In this document: piece after piece, positions 44,601 through 60,895 of the stretch
Layout: the number at the start of each line of letters is the position of its first letter
How positions within the stretch are numbered: the first letter of the stretch is position 1
Assembly: GCA_949318235.1 (NCBI GenBank)
Contig: OX439134.1
Coordinates: 28,645,459-28,709,458, forward strand
DNA: 64,000 bases
Direction: 5' to 3'
From: Ecdyonurus torrentis
Lineage: Eukaryota; Arthropoda; Insecta; Ephemeroptera; Heptageniidae
Notes under the pieces: generated by a model
The model's database searches: none
Told to the model about the DNA's origin: nothing
What the model saw: the letters and a program-made list of their open reading frames with translations, nothing else
Program-made: the position numbers and the translations under genes

Positions 44601-47117
44601 AGTGCCGATGGCAGCCGCAGCTGGGGTGTTCCCCGCTCTGCGATCATTCGCATCTGTGAAGCGGAAACAAGTGTTAATGTGTTTCAGGACCAGGACCATG
44701 ACCATGAGGACCAGGACCATGACCATGAGGACCAGGACCATGACCATGAGGACCAGGACCATGATTATGAGGACCAGGACCATGACTTTCAGGGCCAGGA
44801 CCATGATTATGAGGACCAGGACCATGACTTTCAGGGCCAGGACCATGACTTTCAGGGCCAGGACCACAGGACTGTTACTTACTGGGCAGTGTGTAAATCG
44901 GGCTGCCTTGGTGATGTTGGTGCACCTCTCCGACTTGACGCCACTCGTCGCGGGGAGCACGGCCCACAGCTCTGGATGCTCCTTTCGCAAATGAACCTGC
45001 ATTACCGAATTCTGCACTAATGCCTTGCGGAATTTGTGCTCCAGCCCTCGAACTCTCTTGTCAGCCGTGGCGTATTGTGAGTCTTCCTCGCACATACAGA
45101 GAACAATCAAGGCCTCCTTCATCTTCTGTTCTGAGAAGTCTCCCCTCGGGATGCAGAGAGTCACCACATCTGCTGGGAGACATCTAAAACATATCGAGAC
45201 ATAATTAATTAATCCGAGCTCTGCATTCCGGTCCTGGGCATGTTTCAGTATGTGGCCAGGGCCATAGCAGTTTTAATACTTTTTTAAAGCACAATCTCAC
45301 CTTCCTGTCAGGTAGTGATAAATATCACAGACAATCGCGCCGCACATCGGCAAGTCATGGAGGCGCATCGCAGCGACCATCCCCCTTGGTAGTAGCAGAG
45401 GCGAAGTGTAGTGATCATAATAGATGCATTCAGGGGATGCATCAGCTGGCCATCCTGCCACAAAATCCTCAGGTGACTGAAGGGTCAAATCTTCTTGCTT
45501 GATGATCGCCTCGGTGTCGGTTCTGTGCCTCATCAAGTGCCTGACTGAGACCACCCAAGTTCTGTTACCATGTTTTTGGAGGAAACAGCTTTGCAATTGC
45601 AGGCGGGTACCCACGTGGTAGTGGATGACATCTCCGACGATCTCCTCGGCTGCAACACAAGAGAAAGTCACATGATTATTTCACAGGTTCAAATCGGTCG
45701 AGCTATGGTTATTTGGAGTGAACCCCAAGCAATAAATTATTTGTGGTGTGTGTAGTTATTTATTTTGAACAAATGATGTTATTCAGCAATACATTATTTG
45801 TGGTTATTTGGAGTAAACCCCAAGCAATAAATTATTTGTGGTGTGTGTAGTTATTTATTTTGAACAAATGATGTTATTCAGCAATAAATTATTTGTGGTG
45901 TGTGTAGTTATTTATTTTGAACAAATGATGTTATTCAGCAATACATTATTTGTGGTTATTTGGAGTGAGCGACAACCGATTTATTATTTATTTGGTGGGA
46001 TTTTGTTATTTAACGGCCGATGTGTAGAGACTATCGGCTGTTTTTTCCCTTGGCTGGTCCTGGTCCTGGTCCTCGTTCCAGGACCAGGCCCATGACTTGC
46101 CCGGGACCATGCCCATGACCAAACTATTTTTTTTTAATTTACTGGTCCTGGTCCTCGTTCTGGTCCTGGTCCAGGCCCAGGACCAGGACCAGTCCCATGA
46201 CTTGCCCGGGACCATGCCCATGACCAAACTATTTTTTTTAATTTACTGGTCCTGGTCCTCGTTCTGGTCCTGGTCCAGGCCCAGGCCCAGGACCAGGCCC
46301 ATGACTTGCCCGGGACCAGGCCCATGACCAAACTATTTTTTTAATTTTTTAATTCTTGGTCATGGCTTTGGTCCTGACTAGAAGGCTAGTCCCGGGACTA
46401 GTCCCGGGACTAGCCTTTTCGCGCCAAACAGCTGATTTTCAGCAATCAAGATTTTAATAAAATTACCGCTAAAAAACTTCTGTCAGACATGCAAAGACAT
46501 GCAATGGACACTACAAACTGCTAATATTAACCTATGGTTGTAATTTTAATGTTCTATACGTGGAAACACATTAGAAAACTAAAATTTGCATGTCACCACC
46601 TTATGTACACCTCATGTGCATATGCATTTTACAAACACAAAATTGCCTTATGCAAATCAAAACAGCATGCATAAGATACGTTCGTGACATGTATATTATT
46701 AATATTATAGTATTACATGCTTATGTGTACGTGTGTGCAACTAAATTTACACACAAACATGCATTTTGCTGGTGTACCGTGCTACCGGTATCATGGGTAC
46801 ACTTCGCTATCTAGCTAGGGTATAATATAAAGTAAATTAACATAATAAAGACTCACCAACAAACTTGCGGGTCAGGAAACTTTTCATTACCACAGCCAGG
46901 TCCCCTTCCTCACTTTTTAGCTTCTCCAGGCTTGCCTCATCGTGGGAAATGCAATCCAAGCTTTGCATAACCCACGCTTCCGGCGCATCGAGCTGTAATA
47001 AACGTTAATTATTTTAACATCGCGACACTTTTATGGGAAACTTTTATTTAAAAAGGTTCCTTGCTTGTTGTTGAATAAAATTATTACCTCTTCAGCTCCT
47101 GGTCCAGCCTCAGACAT
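41643..47117 (-). CDS. AB gene, copy 3 (best-resolved exon structure; B part truncated)
   Basis: Exons (minus) agree in phase: 47088-47117 (MSEAGPGAEE), 46857-46992, 45301-45649, 44883-45183, 44089-44653, 43804-44019, 43415-43639, 43337-43382, exon 9 from 43142. Exon 9 ends either at a TGA in the minisatellite (42839-42841) or, by a weak donor AAAG|GTGG near 42895, joins B exons in the correct phase: 42319-42522, 42070-42234, 41921-41998, and 41643-41854. The A part is about 700 residues: acidic N-terminus, Cys-containing block (LCMCEED), nuclear-localisation-like SRKRKVRG, helical stretch (NVQEVMEKMKLLKEAKN), Gln-run, basic GKGKRRQQQ. The B part has Ser/Pro/Gly, a lysine repeat (KKDKKDKKD) and an acidic DWDEDEDEE. 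No family recognised. The last B exon crosses the deletion junction and ends in a foreign frame. Confidence 0.65.
41805..41810. other. 11.27-kb deletion junction, unit 2
   Basis: Same joined edges and the same ATGG filler as 36181-36186, so both short units descend from one deletion event. Confidence 0.8.
42597..42850. repeat. GGACCAGGACC minisatellite, A/B boundary of copy 3
   Basis: About eleven units of AGGACCAGGACCACGACTATC with ATC/TAC variants. Confidence 0.85.
43685..43797. repeat. CATGAC hexanucleotide array, AB3 intron 6
   Basis: About eighteen CATGAC/CAGGAC hexamers. The same intron in copies 1 and 2 has an A-run instead, so the intron filler was replaced between units. Confidence 0.8.
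44684..44872. repeat. minisatellite, AB3 intron 4
   Basis: About nine units of AGGACCAGGACCATGACCATG and TTTCAGGG variants. Confidence 0.85.
45690..45970. repeat. 94-bp-type tandem repeats, AB3 intron 2
   Basis: Three to four irregular copies of the ACAAATGATGTTATTCAGCA unit. Confidence 0.75.
46012..46042. promoter_or_regulatory. 10-bp stem-loop, AB3 copy
   Basis: AACGGCCGAT/ATCGGCTGTT; one C to T change leaves a G-T pair. 11-base loop GTGTAGAGACT. Confidence 0.45.
46054..46400. repeat. inverted GGTCCTGG/CCAGGACC minisatellite, AB3 intron 2
   Basis: Three repeats of a block of about 110 bp containing GGTCCTGGTCCTCGTTC, CCAGGCCCATGACTTGCC and an AATTTACT spacer, ending in the palindrome TAGTCCCGGGACTA near 46387-46402. 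Confidence 0.75.
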
Positions 47118-47217
47118 GGTTTAATCTTCAAAAGAATGCAGAGCACGTTGATCAGTTGCGTGAATTTCTCAAAGACGAATTCAAACATGGCGTCTGATGC
47201 TGGAAACAATTGAACGC

Positions 47218-47311
47218 TGGTCCTTAACGATTATCGGACCAGGGACCAGGACCAGGACCATGTTTTTTTTTTTTTTTTTTCTTTTTTTTTTTTTCTAATT
47301 TCGAGACGTCA
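47218..47311. promoter_or_regulatory. AB3 upstream region: short minisatellite, T-runs, CRE-like site
   Basis: GGACCAGGGACCAGGACC at 47235-47260, two T-runs, then AGACGTCA (one change from CRE) at 47304-47311. Confidence 0.4.
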
Positions 47312-47518
47312 CTTTTGGTCCCGGTCCTTGTCCTGAAATTTATTATTCTGGTCTGCTTTCTATGGAATGTGGAACAAATAAAAGGCGGCTCTTTTCAAAT
47401 TAATTGTTTAATTTTATTGTTTAAAATTGTCAAATTTTAGAGTACAAAAAACTTTCAAATACGAGAAACAGACAATAGCAGCATGCCTTGTGCTGCGTCG
47501 AGCTCTCCTGAGGTATGT

Positions 47519-47950
47519 CTACGTCGTCCCTGTCCCTGCGAACGTATGAGTTGCCTTCGCATATCGAATGACGAGGCGACGCAAGCGTTGCCCCAATTGT
47601 CGGCGGCTGAGCACCCCGCGCTCGTAGAGGCTGAGCTGGAGTTGCTCAGACTCAAGGAGGGCCTCCGGATGATAACGCGCAGCATTGGTCCGCACCGCGG
47701 ATGCATGTTCCTTCCGATCGGCAATTTCTTTTCTTTTGCGTGCGGCGAACATATGGAGGTCCTTGACTCGTTGCAGGTCCGCCGCATCCCTCTGCTGTCT
47801 GCTGAGCTCCTCTGCGGCGAGACGATCACGCTCCTGTTGACTGTAGAGAGGCGTGAACTCTTGATCGAGAGGTATTTCCAGTGCACGAGTGAACCGGCCC
47901 TCGTACAGGCGTTTTTGGATCTGGAGATTGTCTGCCTCAACACGACCCAT
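47519..47950 (-). CDS. gene D: small charged helical protein downstream of Rep
   Basis: 143 codons from the ATG at 47948-47950 (MGRVEADNLQIQKRLYEGRF) to TAG. Highly charged and probably alpha-helical (ERDRLAAEELSRQQRDAADL, then ARKRKEIADRKEHASA). GC-rich codon use matches Rep. It begins 37 bp after the Rep TGA, behind an acceptor-like TTTGTTCCAG at 47959-47969, so it may be a separate small gene, or a last exon of an alternatively spliced Rep transcript; the phases I tried did not join cleanly to Rep exon 5. Its last 100 bp survive in the short units in a different reading frame. No family recognised. Confidence 0.5.
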   Translation of the reverse strand: MGRVEADNLQIQKRLYEGRFTRALEIPLDQEFTPLYSQQERDRLAAEELSRQQRDAADLQRVKDLHMFAARKRKEIADRKEHASAVRTNAARYHPEALLESEQLQLSLYERGVLSRRQLGQRLRRLVIRYAKATHTFAGTGTT

Positions 47951-47987
47951 TCTCTCCACTGGAACAAACGAAATACATTGTTAGATA

Positions 47988-51531
<3,544 letters not shown>

Positions 51532-51559
51532 CCGCTGAGAAAAATGGACGCCGTGTAAA

Positions 51560-53540
51560 CAAATCAGCTGTTCGCGTATGTGCGAAATCTGGTGGCAGGA
51601 CAAAAAAACTTCACGTCAGGACCAGGACCACTACTGTCAGGACCAGGACCAGGACCGTCGTGCAGAACAATCTTGACAATTACACCAAAAGTGAGTGCAA
51701 TTTTGATAATTACGACCCGAATCGACCTCAATTGGTCCATTTCTCCTTTCCTTCGCTCAATCCTTTCGTTTTAACCAAGAATAAAGTTGACACTCAGACA
51801 AAGACAAAAAAAATGAGTACAACTTGTACTGTAACAACACGACTTGCACGCGTTTTGTGAGTGCAATTTTGATAATTACGACCCGAATCGACCTCAATTG
51901 GTCCATTTCTCCTTTCCTTCGCTCAATCCTTTCGTTTTAACCAAGAATAAAGTTGACACTCAGACAAAGACAAAAAAAATGAGTACAACTTGTACTGTAA
52001 CAACACGACTTGCACGCGTTTAGTGAATGTTTTGTCTGAAAAACGATATGTAAAACTTTTGCAATTCCTACAATTGTCATCCGATCGAGCTACATTTAAC
52101 AAAATCTGACAGCATTCCGAAAGGGGAACAAAATGATACCATTTTGGGACCGCTGGGACCCGTGGGGCCCGACCTGGGGCCCTTTCACCTATGTTTTGGG
52201 AGCAAAGAGCGAGTATAACTTGTATAATTACATCACAATCGTGCTTAATGAGTCCATTTCTTCGTTAAGTTCTCTCACTCCATCGTCATTACCAAGATTT
52301 ACTTCGACGACGACAAAAAAACTGAGTACAACTTGGATTATTGCAACTTATACAATTACAACCTACGCAACTCGTACAAATTGAAATAAATCAAACTTTC
52401 AAAACTTTCCCGCGCCTCAACCCAGGACCAGGACCAGGACTATGAGGACCATGACTATGAGGACCAGGACCGAGACTATGAGGACCAGGACCGTGACTAT
52501 GAGGACCAGGACCATGACTACCTGGACCACTACTGTCAGGACCAGGACCAGGACCGTCGTGCAGAACAATCTTGACAATTACACCAAAAGTGAGTGCAAT
52601 TTTGATAATTACGACCCGAATCGACCTCAATTGGTCCATTTCTCCTTTCCTTCGCTCAATCCTTTCGTTTTAACCAAGAATAAAGTTGACACTCAGACAA
52701 AGACAAAAAAAATGAGTACAACTTGTACTGTAACAACACGACTTGCACGCGTTTTGTGAGTGCAATTTTGATAATTACGACCCGAATCGACCTCAATTGG
52801 TCCATTTCTCCTTTCCTTCGCTCAATCCTTTCGTTTTAACCAAGAATAAAGTTGACACTCAGACAAAGACAAAAAAAATGAGTACAACTTGTACTGTAAC
52901 AACACGACTTGCACGCGTTTAGTGAATGTTTTGTCTGAAAAACGATATGTAAAACTTTTGCAATTCCTACAATTGTCATCCGATCGAGCTACATTTAACA
53001 AAATCTGACAGCATTCAGAAAGGGGAACGAAATGATACCATTTTTAGACCGCTGGGACCCGTGGGGCCCGACCTGGGGCCCTTTCACCTATGTTTTGGGA
53101 GCAAAGAGCGAGTATAACTTGTATAATTACATCACAATCGTGCTTAATGAGTCCATTTCTTTGTTAAGTTCTCTCACTCCATCGTCATAACCAAGATTTA
53201 CTTCGACGATGACAAAAAAACTGAGTACAACTTGGATTATTGCAACTTATACAATTACAACCTACGCAACTCGTACAAATTGAAATAAATCAAACTTTCA
53301 AAACTTTCCCGCGCCTCAACCCAGGACCAGGACCAGGACTATGAGGACCATGACTATGAGGACCAGGACCGAGACTATGAGGACCAGGACCGTGACTATG
53401 AGGACCAGGACCATGACTACCTGGACCACTACTGTCAGGACCAGGACCAGGACCGTCGTGCAGAACAATCTTGACAATTACACCAAAAGTGAGTGCAATT
53501 TTGATAATTACGACCCGAATCTTACACGAATCCCAGACGC
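51560..53540. repeat. non-coding direct repeats A upstream of Rep
   Basis: A block of about 900 bp is repeated: the word GTGCAGAACAATCTTGACAA starts near 51659, 52559, 53459 and 54568. Each block has a minisatellite (52422-52558, 53325-53457), duplicated segments of about 180 bp (GACCTCAATTGGTCCATTTC) and a GTGGGGCCC-containing segment. No ORF with coding character. Confidence 0.8.
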
Positions 53541-56450
53541 TTACATACTGAATCCTTATTTCACTTGCACTTAGTACTCTGACTCAGTTCACTATTCAAC
53601 GATAAGATTACGTTATAGACAGGTACAAGCTTCTGTCAACGTCAAATCATATGTGGTTCATCATGATTTAGTACTGACTCGGTAGTTAGTTAGTTAGTTG
53701 GTTCGTTACTTGATTTTATGTATTATTTCTTTTTTGTTACACCAGGAAATTTTACAAAGTATTATTAAAAACATTAAATGACACTTGTTAAACATTTTTA
53801 AGTACCTCTTACTTACATTTTGTATTCTGATTCATTATAATATATTGAAGTACACAATTATATAAAATAACAAATTATTGCATAAAAGTTATACATTTCA
53901 CTGCACATACTGTCAGTGGAATCCTGAAATGGGAATTTTTTGTGTTGTGGGAAATACTCTTTTGCAGTAATGAATTGCCTAAGAGAAATGTATGTTGGGG
54001 CTTACACTTCGCGATAACTAGAGGAACATCAAACAAAAACACACCAAAACAAAATCAGTCTGCCTTGATCAACAGTGCGGTCTGGAAAGCATTTTTGGCC
54101 CGATTTGCTATTACCGCTTACATACTGAATCCTTATTTCACTTGCACTTAGTACTCTGACTCAGTTCACGTCAGTTCATGAACTACTTCATGAACTTGTT
54201 CATGAACTGATACGTGAACTGAGGCGGGCTTTTTTCAAACGTCCGAATTGTTCAAAAGCCAGTTCATGACTGACTCGGTAGTTAGTTGGTGGGTTTTTTA
54301 CCTATGTTTTGGGAGCAAAGAGCGAGTATAACTTGTATAATTACATCACAATCGTGCTTAATGAGTCCATTTCTTCGTTAAGTTCTCTCACTTCAATCGG
54401 ACCAGGACCAGGACCACCACTATCAGGACCAGGACCATGACTATGAGGACCAGGACCATGACTATGAGGACCAGGACCGTGACTATGAGGACCAGGACCG
54501 TGACTATGAGGACCAGGACCATGACTACCTGGACCACTACTGTCAGGACCAGGACCAGGACCGTCGTGCAGAACAATCTTGACAATTACACCAAAAGTGA
54601 GTGCAATTTTGATAATTACGACCCGAATCTTACACGAATCCCAGACGCTTACATACTGAATCCTTATTTCACTTGCACTTAGTAGTTAGTTGGTGGGTTA
54701 CTTGATTTTATGTATTAGTTCTTTTTTTTTACACTAGAAAATTTTATAATTATTATTAAGTATTATTAAAAACATTAAATGACATTTTAAAAACATTTTT
54801 AATTACCTCTTAGTTACTTTTTGTATTCGGATTCATTATAATATATTGAAGTAAAAACTTATATAAAATAACAAATTATTGGATAAAAGCTATACATTTG
54901 ACTGCATATACTTTATATATGTCAGTGTAATCCTGAAAGGGAAATGGTTTTCCTCAACAATGAACATGGAGTTAAGAACTGCTATGGAAAATGGCTCTGA
55001 CTAAGAGAATTGTATGCTGCCGCTTACAAGCGCGATTATCATACCAAAACAAAATCAGTCTGCTGTGAGTAACAGTGCGGTCTGGGAAGCATTTTTCCAT
55101 TACTGAGTACATACTGAATCCTTATTTCACTTGCACTTAGTACTCTGACTCAGTTCACGATTCAGTTCATGAACGAGTTCATGAACGAGTTCATGTATTA
55201 GTTCTTTTTTTTTACACCAGGAAATTTTACAAAGTATTATTGCAAAAATTAAATTATATTTTTTAAACATTTTTAAGTACCTCTTACTTACATTTTGTAT
55301 TCTGATTCATTATAACATATTTAAATAAAAACTTATATTAAATAACAATTTATTGCATAAAAGTCATACATGTCACTGTATATTATTATTACAGAATGTT
55401 TTTTTCATCCTGAAAGGGAATTTAGCTAAAACAATAAGCAATAAACTATGCATTAAAGTATTCCTATTGAAACATTCGCTAATGTCTAAGAGAAATGTAT
55501 GCTGCCGCTTACAAGCGCGATTATCAATCATACCAAAACAAAATCAGTCTGCTGTGAGTAACAGTGCGGTCTGGGAAGCATTTTTCCATTACTGAGTACA
55601 TACTGAATCCTTATTTCACTTGCACTTAGTACTCTGACTCAGTTCACGATTCAGTTCATGAACGAGTTCATGAACGAGTTCATGTATTAGTTCTTTTTTT
55701 TTACACCAGGAAATTTTACAAAGTATTATTGCAAAAATTAAATGATATTTTTTAAACATTTTTAAGTACCTCTTACTTACATTTTGTATTCTGATTCATT
55801 ATAACATATTTAAATAAAAACTTATATTAAATAACAATTTATTGCATAAAAGTCATACATGTCACTGTATATTATAACCATATTCGATAAGCAATAAACT
55901 ATGCATTAAAGTATTCCTATTGAAACATTCGCTAATGTCTAAGAGAAATGTATGCTGCCGCTTACAAGCGCGATTATCATACCAAAACAAAATCAGTCTG
56001 CTGTGAGTAACAGTGCGGTCTGGGAAGCATTTTTCCATTACTGAGTACATACTGAATGCACTTAGTACTCTGACTTAGTTCACGATTCAGTTCATGAACG
56101 AGTTCATGAACGAGTTCATATATTAGTTTGTTTTTTTTACACTAGGAAATTTTATAAAGTATTATTAAAAACATTAAATGACATTTGTTAAACATTTTTA
56201 AGTACCTCTTACTTACATTTTGTATTCTGATTCATTATAATATATTGAAGTACAAAATTATATAAAATAACAAATTATTGCATAAAAGTTATACATTTCA
56301 CTGCACATACTTAAATATGTCAGTGAAATCCTGAAAGGGAGATGGACTGTGTATTAACTTCATTATGTTTTTGCAAAATGCTAACATTTATTAATGAATT
56401 GCTATTGAAGGAGGCCCTGACTAAGAGAAATGTGTATGTACAACTTGGAT
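53541..56450. repeat. non-coding direct repeats B with GTTCATGAAC palindromes
   Basis: Five to six imperfect copies, about 490 bp apart where regular (55107, 55598), of a block with TACATACTGAATCC, CACTTGCACTTAGTACTCTG, the palindrome GTTCATGAAC and an AT-rich stretch. Includes the minisatellite 54398-54575. No gene. Confidence 0.8.
54174..54226. promoter_or_regulatory. cluster of GTTCATGAAC palindromes
   Basis: Four closely spaced inverted motifs (AGTTCATGAACT, CTTCATGAAC, GTTCATGAACT and TACGTGAACT), about 2.7 kb upstream of the Rep start. Further pairs occur near 55166, 55657 and 56090. The spacing and symmetry resemble initiator-binding iterons; this is inference. Confidence 0.4.
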
Positions 56451-57231
56451 AATTGCAACTTATACAATTACAACCTACGCAACTCGTACAAATTGAAATA
56501 AATCAAACTTTCAAATTTTTCCACATCATTTCCCTTTGACAGAAGCTTGCACCCATCTGAATTATTAAAGTCGTAGATAGCTACCTATTTCATTAGTTAA
56601 ACACTTTATCAACTCGTATAAATTATTTCTTACAATGATTGATCATCAGTACAACTTAATTATATATATAAGTTTTTCTCTAATAACAACTAATAAGATT
56701 AAACTATTAATATTTTATAATGTTATAAAATAAATTTCCAAGTGTATAAAAAAGGAACCAATTTTATAAATCATTATATAATCAGTTGACTTTCAGGACC
56801 AGGACCAGGACCACCACTATCAGGACCAGGACCATGACTATGAGGACCAGGACCACGACTTCTAGGACCAGGACCATGACTATGAGGACCAGGACCATGA
56901 CTATGAGGACCAGGACCAGGTCCTGCATGGTCCTGGGACATAACTTTTCCAGGACATAACTTCCAGGACATAACTTTCAAAACTTTGTTATAAATATTGC
57001 AGGACCACACCAGGACCACATCAGGTCCAGGACTGGGACCAGGACCAGGACCAAAACTATGAATATGGTAATTAAGCTGTGGTAATCAGTGTTGCAATTA
57101 GCTTCGTTTAATACGGTACTTTATATCCTAGGAGCTATGTTTATAGGTACTTTCCTTGTAATTTAAAGCGTATTCTAGCCTTTTTGGTTCTCTACCAGAA
57201 AATGAAACGATTAACTTTGCCTTCTTCAAAT
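56451..57231. other. non-coding stretch with a minisatellite
   Basis: Contains a GGACCAGGACC array at 56793-57060 and AT-rich DNA. The segment at 56430-56520 repeats the ACAATTACAACCTACGCAAC word of repeats A. No gene. Confidence 0.6.
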
Positions 57232-58205
57232 ATTTCATGTTTATTTATTATAAAATCTGGGTACAAAATGTAATTTATGATTTTCAACGTACATAGATAA
57301 TAATGGTTACAAGTAATTAAGAAAAGTAAGAAGATGATTTATTTTTTAAGTCACTAACATTTAACATGTTAGGAGATACATTTTTTTAATTTATTTTTTA
57401 AGTGTGTAACATTTTCAAAGTTACGACAAACAATTTGTTAATTATTAATAAGACAATAACATATTAATTTCATATAATTAACATAATTAAGATAAAGTTT
57501 ACATTTTGAGCATTAACCTAACTCCCGCTTGCTGTGTTGCTGGGGATTGAAAACTTTCGTATTTCATGTTTATTTATTTTAAAATCTGGGTACAAAATGT
57601 AATTTATGATTTTCAACGTACATAGATAATAATGGTTACAAGTAATTAAGAAAAGTAAGAAGATGATTTATTTTTTAAGTCACTAACATTTAACATGTTA
57701 GGAGATACATTTTTTTAATTTGTTTTTTAAGTGTGGTACATTTTCAAAGTTACGACAAACAATTTGTTAATTATTAATAAGACAATAACATATTAATTTC
57801 ATATAATTAACATAATTAAGATAAAGTTTACATTTTGAGCATTAACCTAACTCCCGCTTGCTGTGTTGCTGGGGATTGAAAACTTTCGTATTTCATGTTT
57901 ATTTATTATAAAATCTGGGTACAAAATGTAATTTATGATTTTCAACGTACATAGATAATAATGGTTACAAGTAATTAAGAAAAGTAAGAAGATGATTTAT
58001 TTTTTAAGTCACTTACATTTAACATGTTAGGAGATACATTTTTTTAATTTGTTTTTTAAGTGTGTAACATTTTCAAAGTTACGACAAACAATTTGTTAAT
58101 TATTAATAAGACAATAACATATTAATTACATATAATTAACATAATGAAGATAAAGTTTACATTTTGAGCATCAACCTACTCCCGCTTGCTGTGTTGCTGG
58201 GGATT
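57232..58205. repeat. 329-bp tandem repeat, three copies, containing the AB stop region
   Basis: ATTTCATGT recurs at 57232, 57561 and 57890, period 329. Each copy includes CTCCCGCTTGCTGTGTTGCTG, which in the third copy (58178-58205) codes for the last residues of the B part. So the end of the gene plus its 3' UTR has been triplicated. Confidence 0.85.
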
Positions 58206-59693
58206 GAACACTTTTTTATTCATTTCTTCCTGTGCCCTTCTTCTTTCAAGCTCAACATGTCTTTCTTCTTGTTGCTGCTCCGCCTCTTGGCGTCTCTGCT
58301 CGATAAGACGCGCATGATCAGCAGCTCTCTGCTTCTTTTCTCGCTCCTGTTCTGCCTCTTTCTGTTTGTCCTCCTCTTTCTGCTGTTCCTCCTTCAATTT
58401 TATCCTTTTTAATCGATCTTGCTCCTTCTGCTGGGCAGACTTTCAAAGCCTGCCACGCCTCTTCTTCACGGCAGCTGTGTCCTCGGTGCTGTTTGACGAG
58501 GCGGTGGAGGCGGTGGAGGCGGAGGCTGCCGATGCTAAGCTACCACTCATCGCCCTGAACACATTTTGGCTTGTGGACATAACATAATGTTAGAACATTG
58601 CATAACATAGCCGTGCACAAGGTGTTACTTACAGTGTGTAAGTATACCCTTTTTGGGTTCAGGTGCAACAAAACGCGAAGTTCCAGGTTGGGGAGCAGCA
58701 GGCACCTTGGTGGTACCCGAGGTACTCGGTTCCGGATTAGCCATTGTACTTGATGTACACGGTCCAGGCACCTCGCCGTCTTAAAAAAAAACAAAAACAA
58801 AAAAAATTAATAAACGATAAGGAATGAAAAAAAAAAGGTCCTGAGTTGTTATCCTTACCTTGGTCGTCTTCATCATCTAAATTGACCTTGCGCTCCCCAC
58901 GGGCAAGAGTGACAGCTTCCTCATCAGAATCTGTAATAATGAATATTCATCGTTATTGCATGCACAAGTCACACTCCATTAAGTTTTTCATTTTACCCAA
59001 AATTAAGTTGGTACGTGATTGAACACCCTCCTCCTCCTCCTTTTCCTTGTCCTTGTCCTTGTCCTTGTCCTCGTCCTCGTCCTCGTCCCAGTCTTGCAGT
59101 AGTACTAATAGTAATAAAAAGAAGTTTTATCGTTAATACATGCACAAATCCCACCCTATGACGTTGTAATTTTACCTGCACTCGTAGCTCCCTTCTTCTT
59201 TTTATCACTCTTGTCCTTCTTGTCTTTCTTGTCTTTCTTGTCCTTCTTGTCCTTCTTGTCCTTCTTGTCCTTCTTATCCTTCTTATCCTTCTTCTCATTT
59301 TTCTTTTTCTTCCTTGCAGACTCCTCTGCACCTGTAATAATGGATCCTGTTGTAACATCTAACCTTTTTTTTTTTTTTTTATTTCTTTTCTTGTATGACC
59401 ATTTTGATTACTTACTACTACTACTTTGCTCAACAGCGGACGCAGCACGAGGGGAAGGTGATGTGTGTGGCTGGTCGGCAGGGATATCACTCTCAGATGT
59501 CTGAGACATAGACATGGGAGTAGGAGACATCGCCATCGCAGGTTGTTGGCCGGGCCCTTCACTGGCACCTGCGAATCCGCTCCCAACCTGAGTGGCACCA
59601 CCAGTGCCATCACCATGCCCTGTAACATTCAGAAAATACTCACATGAGACATAGTACACCACTTACGTATGTCCAAGACCAGAGCAGACCAAT

Positions 59694-59950
59694 ACAGGGA
59701 CCAGGACCATAAGCAACAGTACTAGATGCGACCAGGACCGCAACTTTCAGGACCAGGACCACTACTATCATGACCAGGACCACGACTATCATGACCAGGA
59801 CCACGACTATCAGGACCAGGACCACTACTATCATGACCAGGACCACGACTATCATGACCAGGACCACGACTATCAGGACCAGGACCACGACTATCAGGAC
59901 CAGGACCACGACTATCAGGACCAGGACCACGACTATCAGGACCGGACCAT
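59694..59950. repeat. minisatellite, A/B boundary of copy 4
   Basis: About eleven units, nearly identical to 42597-42850. Confidence 0.85.
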
Positions 59951-60785
59951 AAGTAAAAAAACAGGACCATCGCCATAACCACCTTTCTTCAGCGAGAGTT
60001 TATTGTGGAGATTCCTTAACATTTGTTGCTGACGCCTCTTTCCTTTTCCCCGATTGCGTCTAAAAACTCCCAGGGATTCTGCGAAAGGTGTCCATCGTAA
60101 TGGTGTGAGGCCTTTGATAGCGGGCTCATCTTTCACCTCCTGCGCGACGGATTGAAATTCGTCGTGTTGTTCGAGTGTCAAGCGGCATGCATCCACTGGC
60201 GTGCGGCATGCATCCACTGGCGTCAGCTCTTCCCGTAACCTACTCCCTTTTTTTTTTATTATTTTTTTTTTTTTATTTGAAATATATACATAGGCAAGGA
60301 CGTGGAAATGCAGATCGATGGAGTTCGGAGGTTAAAGTAGTATTGGTACATTGGTAATATTGGTACAAGGTTATTAAAAAAAAAAAATAAAAAAAGAAGA
60401 GAAGGAACAACACAACAAAAAAAAGAAATGAATATACCTTACCAATTGTTGCTGTTGCTGGTCCTGATCACCAGAAACATCCCCTGAAACTAAGACTAAC
60501 AAGTTTTTAACTCACCCATCCCAACCAGCTTTATTTCACAGGCTGTGAGGCGTGCGTCAAAAACAGCGATCGTGCTTCGGCAAGCGTACGACAGCTCGCT
60601 CAATTCGCCCGAGAGATGAGTTGTTCCTGCAAGCCTGGCTTTAAAAATGTTCTTCGCTTCTTTCAGAAGCTTCATCTTTTCCATCACCTCCTGGACATTT
60701 TGAGTGCTTATGACGTTCTCGATGCTCAATGTATCGGAGACTGAAAAAAACAAACACACACAGTAAGTATACTGCAAAGGGAAGA

Positions 60786-60895
60786 CCATGACCATGACCA
60801 TGACCAGGACCATGACCATGACCATGACCATGACCATGACCATGACCATGACCATGACCAGGACCAGGACCAGGACCATGACCATGACCATGACA
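60786..60895. repeat. CATGAC hexamer array, AB4 intron 6
   Basis: About eighteen hexamers in a different order from 43685-43797. Confidence 0.8.

Noticed and set aside
53541..56450. Regular direct repeats resembling a CRISPR array
   Set aside because: Units are hundreds of bases, spacers are not unique, and the genome is eukaryotic.
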